This document shows, piece by piece, positions 30,476-39,246 of a DNA stretch of 41,576 bases. Each line of letters opens with the position of its first letter. Position 1 is the stretch's first letter. The DNA is taken from contig JAITXI010000128.1 in NCBI GenBank assembly GCA_031284905.1, forward strand, positions 1 through 41,576, written 5' to 3'. The notes under the pieces were generated by a model. That model was not told the DNA's origin, made no database searches, and saw only the letters and a program-made list of their open reading frames with translations. Made by a program: the position numbers and the translations under genes. This DNA is from Bacteroidales bacterium. GTDB taxonomy: Bacteria; Bacteroidota; Bacteroidia; Bacteroidales; ML635J-15.

Positions 30476-30751
30476 TTAGTTTTTATTATCCATTAAATCT
30501 GTTACGTATGGCAACAATGCTAAATGTCTTGCTCTTTTAACTGCTTGTGCCACTTTACGATGATATTTCAAAGAAGTTCCGGTTAAACGTCTGGGTAAAA
30601 TTTTTCCTTGTTCGTTCAAAAATTTCTTCAAAAAATTTGGATCTTTATAGTCAACGTATTTTATTTTATTTTTTAGGAAACGGCAGTATCTTTTCTTTTT
30701 TACTTCAACTGCTATTGGGCTAAGAAATCTGATTTGTGAATCTGTTGCCAT
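30476..30751 (-). CDS. rpsR: 30S ribosomal protein S18
   Basis: [56 protein letters not shown]. Confidence 0.97.
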   Translation of the reverse strand: MATDSQIRFLSPIAVEVKKKRYCRFLKNKIKYVDYKDPNFLKKFLNEQGKILPRRLTGTSLKYHRKVAQAVKRARHLALLPYVTDLMDNKN

Positions 30752-30754
30752 AAT

Positions 30755-31105
30755 TTATACCTCCTTTGCTATTTGTTGTTTAACATTACGTTTTTTTTCA
30801 CTGTAAGCCACTGCATGTTTGTCCATTTTGAAAGTTAAAAATCGCATGATTTTTTCATCACGACGATATTCTGTTTCTAATTTGTTAATAAATTGACCTT
30901 CTGCTTCAAATTCGATTAAATAATAGAATCCTGTTGACTTTTTCTGGATAGTATAAGCCAGTTTCTTTAAACCCCAATCTTCTTCATGAATTATTTTTCC
31001 GTCATTTTCGGAAATAATTCTTTTAAATTTTTCAACCGTTTCCTTTATCTGGGGTTCAGATAAAACGGGAGTTGCAATGAAAACGGTTTCGTACTGATTT
31101 ATCAT
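30755..31105 (-). CDS. rpsF: 30S ribosomal protein S6
   Basis: NQYETVFIATPVLSEPQIKE, EDWGLKKLAYTIQKKSTGFYYLIEFEAEG. Confidence 0.96.
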   Translation of the reverse strand: MINQYETVFIATPVLSEPQIKETVEKFKRIISENDGKIIHEEDWGLKKLAYTIQKKSTGFYYLIEFEAEGQFINKLETEYRRDEKIMRFLTFKMDKHAVAYSEKKRNVKQQIAKEV

Positions 31106-31163
31106 AAATTTATTTATTTAAAAGTTTGCAAAATTACTTATTTTTTTCTTATTTTCCAAATTT

Positions 31164-32570
31164 TTATTCAATTTCTAAAGTTTCTTTTTCAAATTCCGGA
31201 TCGTTTCCGTATTTTTCTTTATAGATGTTCTTCAATTCTTCTATTGTAATGTCTTTTATTTCTGTTTTTATTAAAGGAATTACTATGTCTAAAACTTTGT
31301 CATTTTTTACTCTATTTTCTATGTCAAATGTCTGATTTTCATTTTTCAAATAATCTTTTGCATATTTTTCTATCATATCTTGAGGGAAATAATTTGCTCC
31401 ATATTGTTGAGTTAAGAATCTGGAAATATCGTTTTTTGCTTCGTTTAACAATTCTGTATAAGTAATTTTAATATCATTTTTTATAATAATTTTATTTTCA
31501 AAAATATCCCATCTTAAAAAAGCATAATTTGCTTCAATCATTTCTTCGCTCATTTCTTTTGCTTCATTGTTTTGTTGCAAATATCTTGTCAAGAAATTTT
31601 TGGGTAAATCTAAAATATTTTTTAATTTTTCAGCAAATACTTTTCTTATGTCTATTTTTAAAAGCGTATTTGATTCATTTTCGTAAATGTTATTAATATC
31701 TTCGTCTATTTTTGTTCTAAATTCTTCTTCTGACGTTATTGTATCGTTTGGAAAGATTATTTTGAAAAACTCTTCATTTAGTTCTGCCGGCGTAAGATTT
31801 TTAATTTCAAGAATTTTTACATTAAAAAATAGTTCTTGATTTTCGAATTCTTCTTTTGGTTTGTCGAGCATCGAAGCGAGTTCGGTTAATTTTGTAATTA
31901 CTTTTGTAATATCAACATTTATTTCTTCTTCAGCTTTTTTCCCAATAAATAGCTTTTTATTGTCATCAGATAACACTTTTACTAAAATAGATGTTTTTTC
32001 AACTGTTATTCCGTTTTCAATGATGTTTTTATCTTTGTCGGTTTGGGTAAGCGAAACTCTTAACATTGATTCTTCATCTGCTAATTCAACTTCTTTAAAC
32101 GAACCAGCATCTTTTCTGTATTTTTCAATTATTTTATTTATGGTTTCGTCTGTGATTAAAATGTTATATTTAACAAAGGTAGAATCATAAAGTTGCGTTT
32201 CGTCAAATTCGGGTTTCAATCCAAATTGAAATGGAAAATCAAAAGACTCTAGATTATCTATTTGTTCTAAATCAAACGGAATGAAACTTTCGGCGAGTAT
32301 TGGAGATGCAAAATATTGAATATTTTCTTTTTCTACATATTCGTTTAATTGGTCATATGCAAATTTTGAAAGTTCTTCAAGAAAAACACTTTTCCCGAAT
32401 TTTTTTATTATTAAGGGCATTGGAGTTGTTCCGGGTCTGAATCCGGGAAGCACTTGAGTTCTCCTAATTTCTTTTAATTTTTTCTCAACAATTGTATTAA
32501 TGTCATTTTTTTCGACTTTTACATTTAATATTAAATCTAAGTTGTCAATTTGATTTTTTGTAATTTCCAT
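31164..32570 (-). CDS. tig: Trigger factor
   Basis: N-terminal RRTQVLPGFRPGTTPMPLIIKKFGKSVFLEEL (GFRxGxxP signature), 468 aa, long helical C-terminus. Confidence 0.9.
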   Translation of the reverse strand: MEITKNQIDNLDLILNVKVEKNDINTIVEKKLKEIRRTQVLPGFRPGTTPMPLIIKKFGKSVFLEELSKFAYDQLNEYVEKENIQYFASPILAESFIPFDLEQIDNLESFDFPFQFGLKPEFDETQLYDSTFVKYNILITDETINKIIEKYRKDAGSFKEVELADEESMLRVSLTQTDKDKNIIENGITVEKTSILVKVLSDDNKKLFIGKKAEEEINVDITKVITKLTELASMLDKPKEEFENQELFFNVKILEIKNLTPAELNEEFFKIIFPNDTITSEEEFRTKIDEDINNIYENESNTLLKIDIRKVFAEKLKNILDLPKNFLTRYLQQNNEAKEMSEEMIEANYAFLRWDIFENKIIIKNDIKITYTELLNEAKNDISRFLTQQYGANYFPQDMIEKYAKDYLKNENQTFDIENRVKNDKVLDIVIPLIKTEIKDITIEELKNIYKEKYGNDPEFEKETLEIE

Positions 32571-32613
32571 TTGAAAATATTTTATAAATTATCATTATTA
32601 ACATTTTAATTAA

Positions 32614-32650
32614 AAACCGCATTGATTTCATAAAAAAATCTATGCGGTTT
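32614..32650 (-). terminator. Terminator downstream of tRNA-Leu
   Basis: AACCGCAT-t-GATTT...AAATC-t-ATGCGGTT stem-loop, T-run on the minus strand. Confidence 0.75.
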
Positions 32651-32653
32651 AGT

Positions 32654-32734
32654 GCGGGTGAAGGGACTCGAACCCCCACACCTTTCGGCACTAGATCCTA
32701 AGTCTAGCGCGTCTACCAATTTCGCCACACCCGC
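32654..32734 (-). tRNA. tRNA-Leu (anticodon TAG)
   Basis: Minus strand GCGGGTGTGGCGAAATTGGTAGACGCGCTAGACTTAGGATCTAG...GGTTCGAGTCCCTTCACCCGC; long variable arm. Confidence 0.95.
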
Positions 32735-33096
32735 TTAATTGAGTTTGCAAAGATAATACTTTTTTATGAGAACAAAAATTTTTTTAACTTTTTTTTAACC
32801 CGTAAAATCTGCACATAAAATTGCAATAGCAAATTGCAAGAACCTGGTACATAGACATGCAGAAACCAAAAAGGGGAAAAATTGTACATTTTCTCTATAA
32901 ATTTTGGAATAAATTTTTATTCGTCTATGTAAAAATTGAAATATTTTACCATAAAATACATCAACTTTAAAGATAAGGTATTAAAAAATTATATTTAAAA
33001 ATTACAAATTAATTTATTAACTTTGTAAAAAAAATATCCGAGCTACTTTGTTATATTGTTTCAAATTAAAGAAGTGCTTTTTTAAATTTATGTCAC

Positions 33097-34425
33097 ATGA
33101 AATCAAAATATTTTAAATTAATATTCCTTTGTCTATTTCCTATTATAGTTAATGCTCAAAATTATTATGAACTTAAAGATTGTATTAACATAGGATTAGA
33201 ACAAAATTACGACATTAAAATTATTAAAAATTCACAACAGATTTCTGATAATAATGCTACGCCCGGAAACGCAGGTTATTTGCCTACAATTAGTTTAGAT
33301 GCCGGATACAATGGAAATTTTTATAATTTACAAAATCAATATCCTAATCCCGAAGGCGACCCAATAAAAAATTCAAATTTTTTTAATCAAGGGTTAAATG
33401 CCGGTCTTAATCTAAATTGGACAATTTTTGACGGTTTTCGTGTTCAAACGAATTATAAAAAATTAAAAGAATTTCAAAAAATAGGAGAATTAAATACAAA
33501 AGCAAATATCGAATTTTTTATTAATAATCTTGCAAAAGAATATTATTTCTATATCGAACAAAATATTATTCAAAAAAATCTTGAAAATACACTAAATTTA
33601 TCTAAAGAAAGATTGAGAATAGTTCAAGAACGTTATAATATTGGAGCTGCTTCAAGATTAGATTATCAACAAGCAAATGTCGATTTTAATAGCGATAGTT
33701 CAAAGTTAATTCAACAAAATGAAACTTTATTCTCATCACTTTTACGATTAAATCAATTTTTAGCAAAAGAAAATCCTGAAGAATCTCTATTAGTCAGAGA
33801 TACAATTATTATGCTAACTTTAACACATTCCAAAGAAGAATTATTACAAAACGCATTGAATAACAATACTTCACTATTACTTCTACAAGCAGAGAAAGAA
33901 ATAAGTTTGTTAGAGTTAAAAAATGCAAATTCACAAAATTATCCTTATCTGAAATTGAATGCAGGTTATGGATATAATCAAAATATGTATGGCGTGGGTT
34001 CGCTTCAAAAACAAAATAATTTGGGATTAAATTATGGAATAAATTTCGGTTATGTGATTTTTGATGGAATGAACAGGAAACGTGAACGAGAAAACACAAA
34101 AATAAACATCGAAACAAAAGAATTAGAACAACAACAATTAGATTTAGATTTAAAAAGTAATTTCAATCGCTTGTGGATGGCGTATCAAAATAATGTAAAA
34201 CTTTCAAATTTAGAGCAAGAAAATGTAGTAGCTGCCACAGAAAATTATTCTATTGCAATGGATAGATATAAATTAGGTGATTTATCAGGAATTGAACTCC
34301 GTGAAGCCCAAAATAGTTTATTAGAAGTCGATCAACGATTTGCTCAAGCACAATATAACACCAAAATATGTGAAATTTCTCTCTTGCAAATTTGTGGAAT
34401 GCTTAATTTTTATTTGGAAAAATAG
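33097..34425 (+). CDS. TolC family outer-membrane efflux protein
   Basis: Signal peptide; YELKDCINIGLEQNYDIKIIKNSQQI, DYQQANVDFNSDSSKLIQQNE, AMDRYKLGDLSGIELREAQNSLLEVDQRFAQAQYNTKICEISLLQICGML. Confidence 0.92.
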   Translation: MKSKYFKLIFLCLFPIIVNAQNYYELKDCINIGLEQNYDIKIIKNSQQISDNNATPGNAGYLPTISLDAGYNGNFYNLQNQYPNPEGDPIKNSNFFNQGLNAGLNLNWTIFDGFRVQTNYKKLKEFQKIGELNTKANIEFFINNLAKEYYFYIEQNIIQKNLENTLNLSKERLRIVQERYNIGAASRLDYQQANVDFNSDSSKLIQQNETLFSSLLRLNQFLAKENPEESLLVRDTIIMLTLTHSKEELLQNALNNNTSLLLLQAEKEISLLELKNANSQNYPYLKLNAGYGYNQNMYGVGSLQKQNNLGLNYGINFGYVIFDGMNRKRERENTKINIETKELEQQQLDLDLKSNFNRLWMAYQNNVKLSNLEQENVVAATENYSIAMDRYKLGDLSGIELREAQNSLLEVDQRFAQAQYNTKICEISLLQICGMLNFYLEK

Positions 34426-34462
34426 TTGGAATAAGGAATATTTATAAAATAATTCAATATAT

Positions 34463-34849
34463 ATGGAAACAAACAAAAGAATCTCCCCTAAATGGATTAA
34501 TTCCTTATTAGAAAACGAAATCTTCGTATTTGGCAGTAACCTTGCAGGATTTCACGGAGGTGGAGCAGCAGAATTAGCAATGGATTGGGGGGCTATTTGG
34601 GGACAAAGCGTTGGTTTGCAAGGACAAACTTACGCAATTCCAACAATGTTTGATAATGTCGAAAAAATAAAACCTTATGTTGATGATTTTCTGAGTTTTG
34701 CCAAAACACACTCCGAATTAAAATTCCTTGTTACCGAAATTGGCTGTGGTATTGCCGGATGGACAGTAGAAAAAATTGCTCCACTTTTCAAACAAGCAAT
34801 TACTGAAAATATTGAAAATGTATATTTACCTGAAAGTTTTTGGAAATAA
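34463..34849 (+). CDS. A1S_2505-like phage-associated conserved protein
   Basis: EIFVFGSNLAGFHGGGAAELAMDWGAIWGQSVGLQGQTYAIPT signature (family recalled, not searched). Confidence 0.65.
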   Translation: METNKRISPKWINSLLENEIFVFGSNLAGFHGGGAAELAMDWGAIWGQSVGLQGQTYAIPTMFDNVEKIKPYVDDFLSFAKTHSELKFLVTEIGCGIAGWTVEKIAPLFKQAITENIENVYLPESFWK

Positions 34850-35028
34850 AGAAATTTTATTGAATCAATTACTATAGAAATAACATTAAATTAACGGTTA
34901 TCATTATATTTATTGTGCATTTTATAAAAAAAAGAAGTCAATTTAATAAGTCATAATTAAGTAAAAATCAATATTGCAGCATGTTTTTAAAAGTGAAATT
35001 CGACTATAATAAAAAGTTAAAAAAAAAA

Positions 35029-35061
35029 TTTGGAAATTAAAAAAGAAAGCACTAATTTTGC
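35029..35061 (+). promoter_or_regulatory. Bacteroidetes sigma-ABfr-type promoter upstream of tRNA-Lys
   Basis: TTTGG - about 19 nt - TAATTTTGC, ending 21 nt before the tRNA. Confidence 0.75.
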
Positions 35062-35082
35062 ATTCTAAATTTGATGAAACTA

Positions 35083-35155
35083 GATCTGTTAGCTCAGCCG
35101 GTAGAGCACCTGCCTTTTAAGCAGGGGGTCTGGAGTTCGAGTCTCCAACAGATCA
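35083..35155 (+). tRNA. tRNA-Lys (anticodon TTT)
   Basis: GATCTGTTAGCTCAGCCGGTAGAGCACCTGCCTTTTAAGCAGGGGGTCTGGAGTTCGAGTCTCCAACAGATCA; canonical cloverleaf. Confidence 0.97.
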
Positions 35156-35157
35156 CT

Positions 35158-35189
35158 AAAAGGTTTGACCAAAAAGTCAAATCTTTTTT
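35158..35189 (+). terminator. Terminator after tRNA-Lys
   Basis: AGGTTTGAC-CAAAAA-GTCAAATCTTTTTT (one G.U). Confidence 0.8.
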
Positions 35190-35259
35190 CTTTATATATT
35201 AAAAAATAATATAATTTTAAAATAATTATCAATAATCATCGTTTCTATTTAATAAATAC

Positions 35260-35436
35260 ATGCCTATGGATGATTATTACAATTTTAACTTTCATTATTT
35301 AACTTATAAAGAATCTGAAGAAATAGAAAAAAAAGAAGAAAAAAATCTTTTCTTGTATCTTGAAAAAGGTTTTAAAAAGATTGAAAATATCGAACCAAGC
35401 AAAGAGCTATTAGAAAAGTTATTCTCAGTTCTTTAG
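35260..35436 (+). CDS. Small acidic/lysine-rich hypothetical protein (58 aa, below the ORF-track cutoff)
   Basis: MPMDDYYNFNFHYLTYKESEEIEKKEEKNLFLYLEKGFKKIENIEPSKELLEKLFSVL*; between tRNA-Lys and the NifU-like gene. Confidence 0.5.
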   Translation: MPMDDYYNFNFHYLTYKESEEIEKKEEKNLFLYLEKGFKKIENIEPSKELLEKLFSVL

Positions 35437-35488
35437 AAAAAATAAAAAGATGTCTAACTAATTAATTAAAAAATAATATACCAATTTT

Positions 35489-35719
35489 ATGGAAAAGATA
35501 TTTGAACAAGTAAATCTTATAATTGAAGAGATAAAACCATTTTTACAAGCAGATGGAGGAGATATATCTTTGATTGAAATAACAGATGATTTTGTAGTAA
35601 AAGTAAAACTTCTTGGTGCGTGTGGCTCTTGTCCTCATAGCCTTCAAACATTAAAATTAGGAGTTGAAAGTAAATTAAAAAACGAAATTCCACAAATAAA
35701 AGAAGTCGTTGCTGTCTAA
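35489..35719 (+). CDS. NifU family (C-terminal domain) Fe-S scaffold protein
   Basis: IKPFLQADGGDISLIEI, KLLGACGSCPHSLQTLKLGVE (CxxC). Confidence 0.92.
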   Translation: MEKIFEQVNLIIEEIKPFLQADGGDISLIEITDDFVVKVKLLGACGSCPHSLQTLKLGVESKLKNEIPQIKEVVAV

Positions 35720-35731
35720 AAATAACATCCT

Positions 35732-35862
35732 TTAAATCCGCAAAAAAAACTCATAATTATTTAATATTCAATAATAAATATGAATAGTTTTCTTATGAAA
35801 TTGACGAAAAAGCCTTTGTGAATATCGCTGAATATTAGCTTGTTACATTTTTTCGGATTTAA
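35732..35862. repeat. MITE-like 131-bp element with TTAAATCCG terminal inverted repeats
   Basis: Left TTAAATCCGCAAAAAA...TAATATTCA; right TGAATATTA...TTTTTTCGGATTTAA; related to the right end of 21311-21549. Confidence 0.5.
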
Positions 35863-35934
35863 TTATTAAGCAAAATATTACTCGCAATAAAACTAATAAA
35901 TGCAACTTTTATCAAGGAATAAATAATAATAAAA

Positions 35935-36350
35935 TTATTTAAACTTTGGGAATTTATTAGGACAGACGTATTTTAGCTTTTCGTATTTATGTGTTGCAAG
36001 CATATCTTTCAAATCAACACCCGAACCGGACAAAAAGTAACTTTACTACCTTTTATCAATGAAACATTAAACTGATTTTCTGTTTCTACTCCTTCACTTG
36101 ATAATGCAATTTGAAAATCACCAAAACGAACAATCTCTCCATTTTCAAGATGTCGTTTTAAAACTTTTGTAAGGTTATTTAATACTGCCATTACATCTGT
36201 ATCACTCACAGTTGAAGAACCTTCAGCTATTTCTTTACTTAATTTCTTAAATGTAAATTCTTCTCTGCTTTTTGCTTGTGCATAAAATTTTTTCTGAGCT
36301 TGTGGGTCGCTCGGATTACCCTTTTATGTAAGAATGTATGTTACTGCCAT
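35935..36350 (-). pseudogene. Degraded HU-like (Bacteroidetes HU family) DNA-binding protein gene
   Basis: Reading from ATG at 36350: MAVTYILT*KGNPSDPQAQKKFYAQAKSREEFTFKKLSKEIAEGSSTVSDTDVMAVLNNLTKVLKRHLENGEIVRFGDFQIALSSEGVETENQFNVSLIKGSKVTFCP[frameshift]SGVDLKDMLATHKYEKLKYVCPNKFPKFK*. In-frame TAA at codon 9 (36324-36326) plus a frameshift near 36035. Confidence 0.8.
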
Positions 36351-36496
36351 AATTTAATTATTTATAATTATCTATAATTTTATCTTAAATATACGATTTA
36401 ATTTTTCAAAATTAATGTTTCTTTTGCAATATTTGCAATAAACAAATTTTTTCATGAAAATGTTAGGATAACAATGAAAATTGATTTAATTAAACA

Positions 36497-37297
36497 TTAA
36501 TTTTCGATTTCACCAATCTCGCCAACTTCAATTTCCAAAAAATCTATCAGAATTTTTCTAAAAAAATCAGTATTCCCCGATGTATAAAAACTCAATTTTT
36601 GATTTGAAGGTTCAATTTCTTTAATATTATTTATCATCAAAATATCTTTTGTCCTGCGGGAAACCGGTTCTGCCGAATCTATAATCGCAAATTTACCATT
36701 CGATATTTTAAAAAAAACTTTGTAAAAAAATGCAAAATGTGTACAACCTAAAACAACATAATCAACATTATATTTTGCAAATTCTTCAAAATAACTCTGA
36801 ATAACTTTCTCTACTTCTTGCCCCGAAAAAATTCCTTTTTCTGCAAATTCAACTAATTCTTTGCCTACTTGTGAGAAAATTTTCACGTAATTTTTATATT
36901 TTTCAATTGCAGAAATAAAATGTTGACCTTTGAAAGTACCTTCTGTTGCAATTACTCCAATATTATTTGTTTTTGTAAAGAGACAAGCCGGTTTTACCGC
37001 CGGCTCTATTCCTATTATCGGAATTTGATAATTTGCTCTTAATTCATTTATTGCTGCCGCTGTTGCTGTATTACAAGCGACAACAACCGCTTTGCTATTT
37101 TTTGACATTAAGAAATCCATAATTTTTTTTGAAAAATTCAAAATCTCATCTGCCGAACGAGGTCCATAAGGAGCATTTTTATTATCTCCAAAATATACAA
37201 AATCTTCGTTTGGAAGTTCTTTAACAAGCTCTTTTAAGATTGTCAATCCTCCTATTCCGCTATCAAAAATACCTATTGGCTGTTTGTTTTTGTTCAT
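36497..37297 (-). CDS. murI: Glutamate racemase
   Basis: QPIGIFDSGIGGLTILKEL, VVVACNTATAAAINELR, VDYVVLGCTHFAFF. Confidence 0.96.
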   Translation of the reverse strand: MNKNKQPIGIFDSGIGGLTILKELVKELPNEDFVYFGDNKNAPYGPRSADEILNFSKKIMDFLMSKNSKAVVVACNTATAAAINELRANYQIPIIGIEPAVKPACLFTKTNNIGVIATEGTFKGQHFISAIEKYKNYVKIFSQVGKELVEFAEKGIFSGQEVEKVIQSYFEEFAKYNVDYVVLGCTHFAFFYKVFFKISNGKFAIIDSAEPVSRRTKDILMINNIKEIEPSNQKLSFYTSGNTDFFRKILIDFLEIEVGEIGEIEN

Positions 37298-37412
37298 CTT
37301 AAAATCATTTGTTTTTTAACAATATCCTACAAATATATCAAAAAATTATATTTATTTTTAAACAATTACAAAAATATTACAAAATTACAATATTTTTGTA
37401 ATAAAAAACATA

Positions 37413-38027
37413 ATGCCGATAATTTTAGAGAATTTTGCAAAAAACAATAGTATTTCCGGAATATGGAAAACTTCAGAATCGGAAGAAGATTTATTAGAAT
37501 TAATTACTCTTTCGGATTACGATAAAAATTTACTAAAGCAAATTTCTTTGCAAAAACGCAGACTTGAAATTATCGCTACTCGTGTACTAATGAAAAATAT
37601 AGGAATAAACCGACAAATTATTTATAAAAACCATATCCCAACTTGCAATAATGGTTTCATAAGTATTTCACATTCAAATAATTTAGTAGCAGTAATTTGG
37701 CATCCCACAAAAAAAACCACTATCGACATTGAACTAATTTCTGAAAAAATCACTAGAGTCTCCCAAAAAGTTTTTTCTAACCAAGAACTTTTATTTGCCG
37801 ACAATAATCAGGAGATTTTAACAATCTTATGGAATTGTAAAGAATGTGTCTATAAAATTTTTCAACAAGAAAATATTGAATTTAAAAAGCAAATAAAAGT
37901 TTTTCCTTTTGAAAAAAATAAAAAAATAAATTGCAGTATTGTTCACAATAATATTCAGAAAATATATACCTTTAATTATTTAATCATTGATAAATTTTCG
38001 ATGGTCTGGGGAACGGAAGACCACTAA
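37413..38027 (+). CDS. 4'-phosphopantetheinyl transferase superfamily protein
   Basis: FISISHSNNLVAVIWHPTKKTTIDIELI, WNCKECVYKIFQQENIEFKKQI. Confidence 0.85.
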   Translation: MPIILENFAKNNSISGIWKTSESEEDLLELITLSDYDKNLLKQISLQKRRLEIIATRVLMKNIGINRQIIYKNHIPTCNNGFISISHSNNLVAVIWHPTKKTTIDIELISEKITRVSQKVFSNQELLFADNNQEILTILWNCKECVYKIFQQENIEFKKQIKVFPFEKNKKINCSIVHNNIQKIYTFNYLIIDKFSMVWGTEDH

Positions 38028-38178
38028 ACTCCGGTGAAATTACTAATTTATTAAAATAATTCAGATATTGTTAGTTTTTTGAAAGATTTTTTAATGCTTT
38101 TGGAAAAATTATATGAATTTTTTATTTTTCAAACATAATAAAAATAAATAAAAAAATGTTATTTTTGTAATATTAAAA

Positions 38179-39246
38179 ATGAAAAAAATTTATTTCATAA
38201 TATTTGCCTGCCTTATCACAATAGAAGGGATTTCTCAAACAGGAGGAAAATACACATATCAAGTGCTTTCGCTTCCTTATAACTCTCGTATTGCAGCGAT
38301 TGGAGGAAATAATGTTTCACATTATGATAATGATTTGAATTTTGTTTTGCAAAATCCTGCTCTTCTACGGAATAAAATGTCTGATAAATTATCCGTAAAT
38401 TATATTAATTATATTTCGGATATTAATTTAGGAAATATTGCTTTTTCAAAATATTTTGAAAAAGCCGGAATTTTTGCAGCAGGAATTCAGTTTGCTAATT
38501 ACGGGAAATTTAAAAATACTGATTATACCGGTATAATTTACGATAATTTTACTGTAGCAGATTATGTTTTTTATGGTGCATATTCTCATAAATTGTATAA
38601 TGAAAAATTTCGTATAGGTGCAAATTTTAAATTTATTTGGTCGGATTATTGGAAATATTCTTCTGTAGGAATCGCCTTTGACGCAGGAATATCTTATATT
38701 GACACTGTGAAAAATTTTTCCGCAGGATTAGTTATTAAAAATGCAGGTTTTCAATTGAAAACCTATACAAAAGGAAATTTTGAACCATTACCTTTTGATA
38801 TTCAGATTGGACTTACAAAGAAATTTGAACATGCGCCAATAAGAATTTCAGTAACAGCTCGCGATTTATTAAATTGGAAATTAGCTTTTGAATCAAAATT
38901 TGACCAAGAAAATTACGTAATCGGAGAAGTACAACCTAAAAAAACATTTTTCAATAAACTCGGAAATGTCGCTGATGAATTTATTCGTCATTTTGTTTTT
39001 GGTGTAGAAATTATTCCTCACAAGGCTTTTCATATAGATTTAGGATTTAATACTCGTAGAAGAATGGAATTGACAGTTCCTGTTAAAAAAAGTCTTGTCG
39101 GATTTTCTGCCGGAGTAGGTTTCGAGTTGACAAAATTTAATTTTGGATACGGAATTGCTTGTTATACTATTGCCGGATTGTCACACCATATCACTTTTGG
39201 TTTAAATCTGAACAGTTTTTATAAGAAAAAAACAACATCAGAATGA
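38179..39246 (+). CDS. porQ: Type IX secretion system protein PorQ
   Basis: GGKYTYQVLSLPYNSRIAAIGGNNVSHYDNDLNFVLQNPALL; beta-barrel pattern. Confidence 0.85.
   Translation: MKKIYFIIFACLITIEGISQTGGKYTYQVLSLPYNSRIAAIGGNNVSHYDNDLNFVLQNPALLRNKMSDKLSVNYINYISDINLGNIAFSKYFEKAGIFAAGIQFANYGKFKNTDYTGIIYDNFTVADYVFYGAYSHKLYNEKFRIGANFKFIWSDYWKYSSVGIAFDAGISYIDTVKNFSAGLVIKNAGFQLKTYTKGNFEPLPFDIQIGLTKKFEHAPIRISVTARDLLNWKLAFESKFDQENYVIGEVQPKKTFFNKLGNVADEFIRHFVFGVEIIPHKAFHIDLGFNTRRRMELTVPVKKSLVGFSAGVGFELTKFNFGYGIACYTIAGLSHHITFGLNLNSFYKKKTTSE

Noticed and set aside
31861-32190. Plus-strand 109-aa Ser/Phe-rich ORF inside tig
   Set aside because: Antisense shadow ORF of trigger factor.
33809-34117. Minus-strand 102-aa ORF inside the tolC-like gene
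   Set aside because: Antisense shadow of a well-supported TolC-like coding region.
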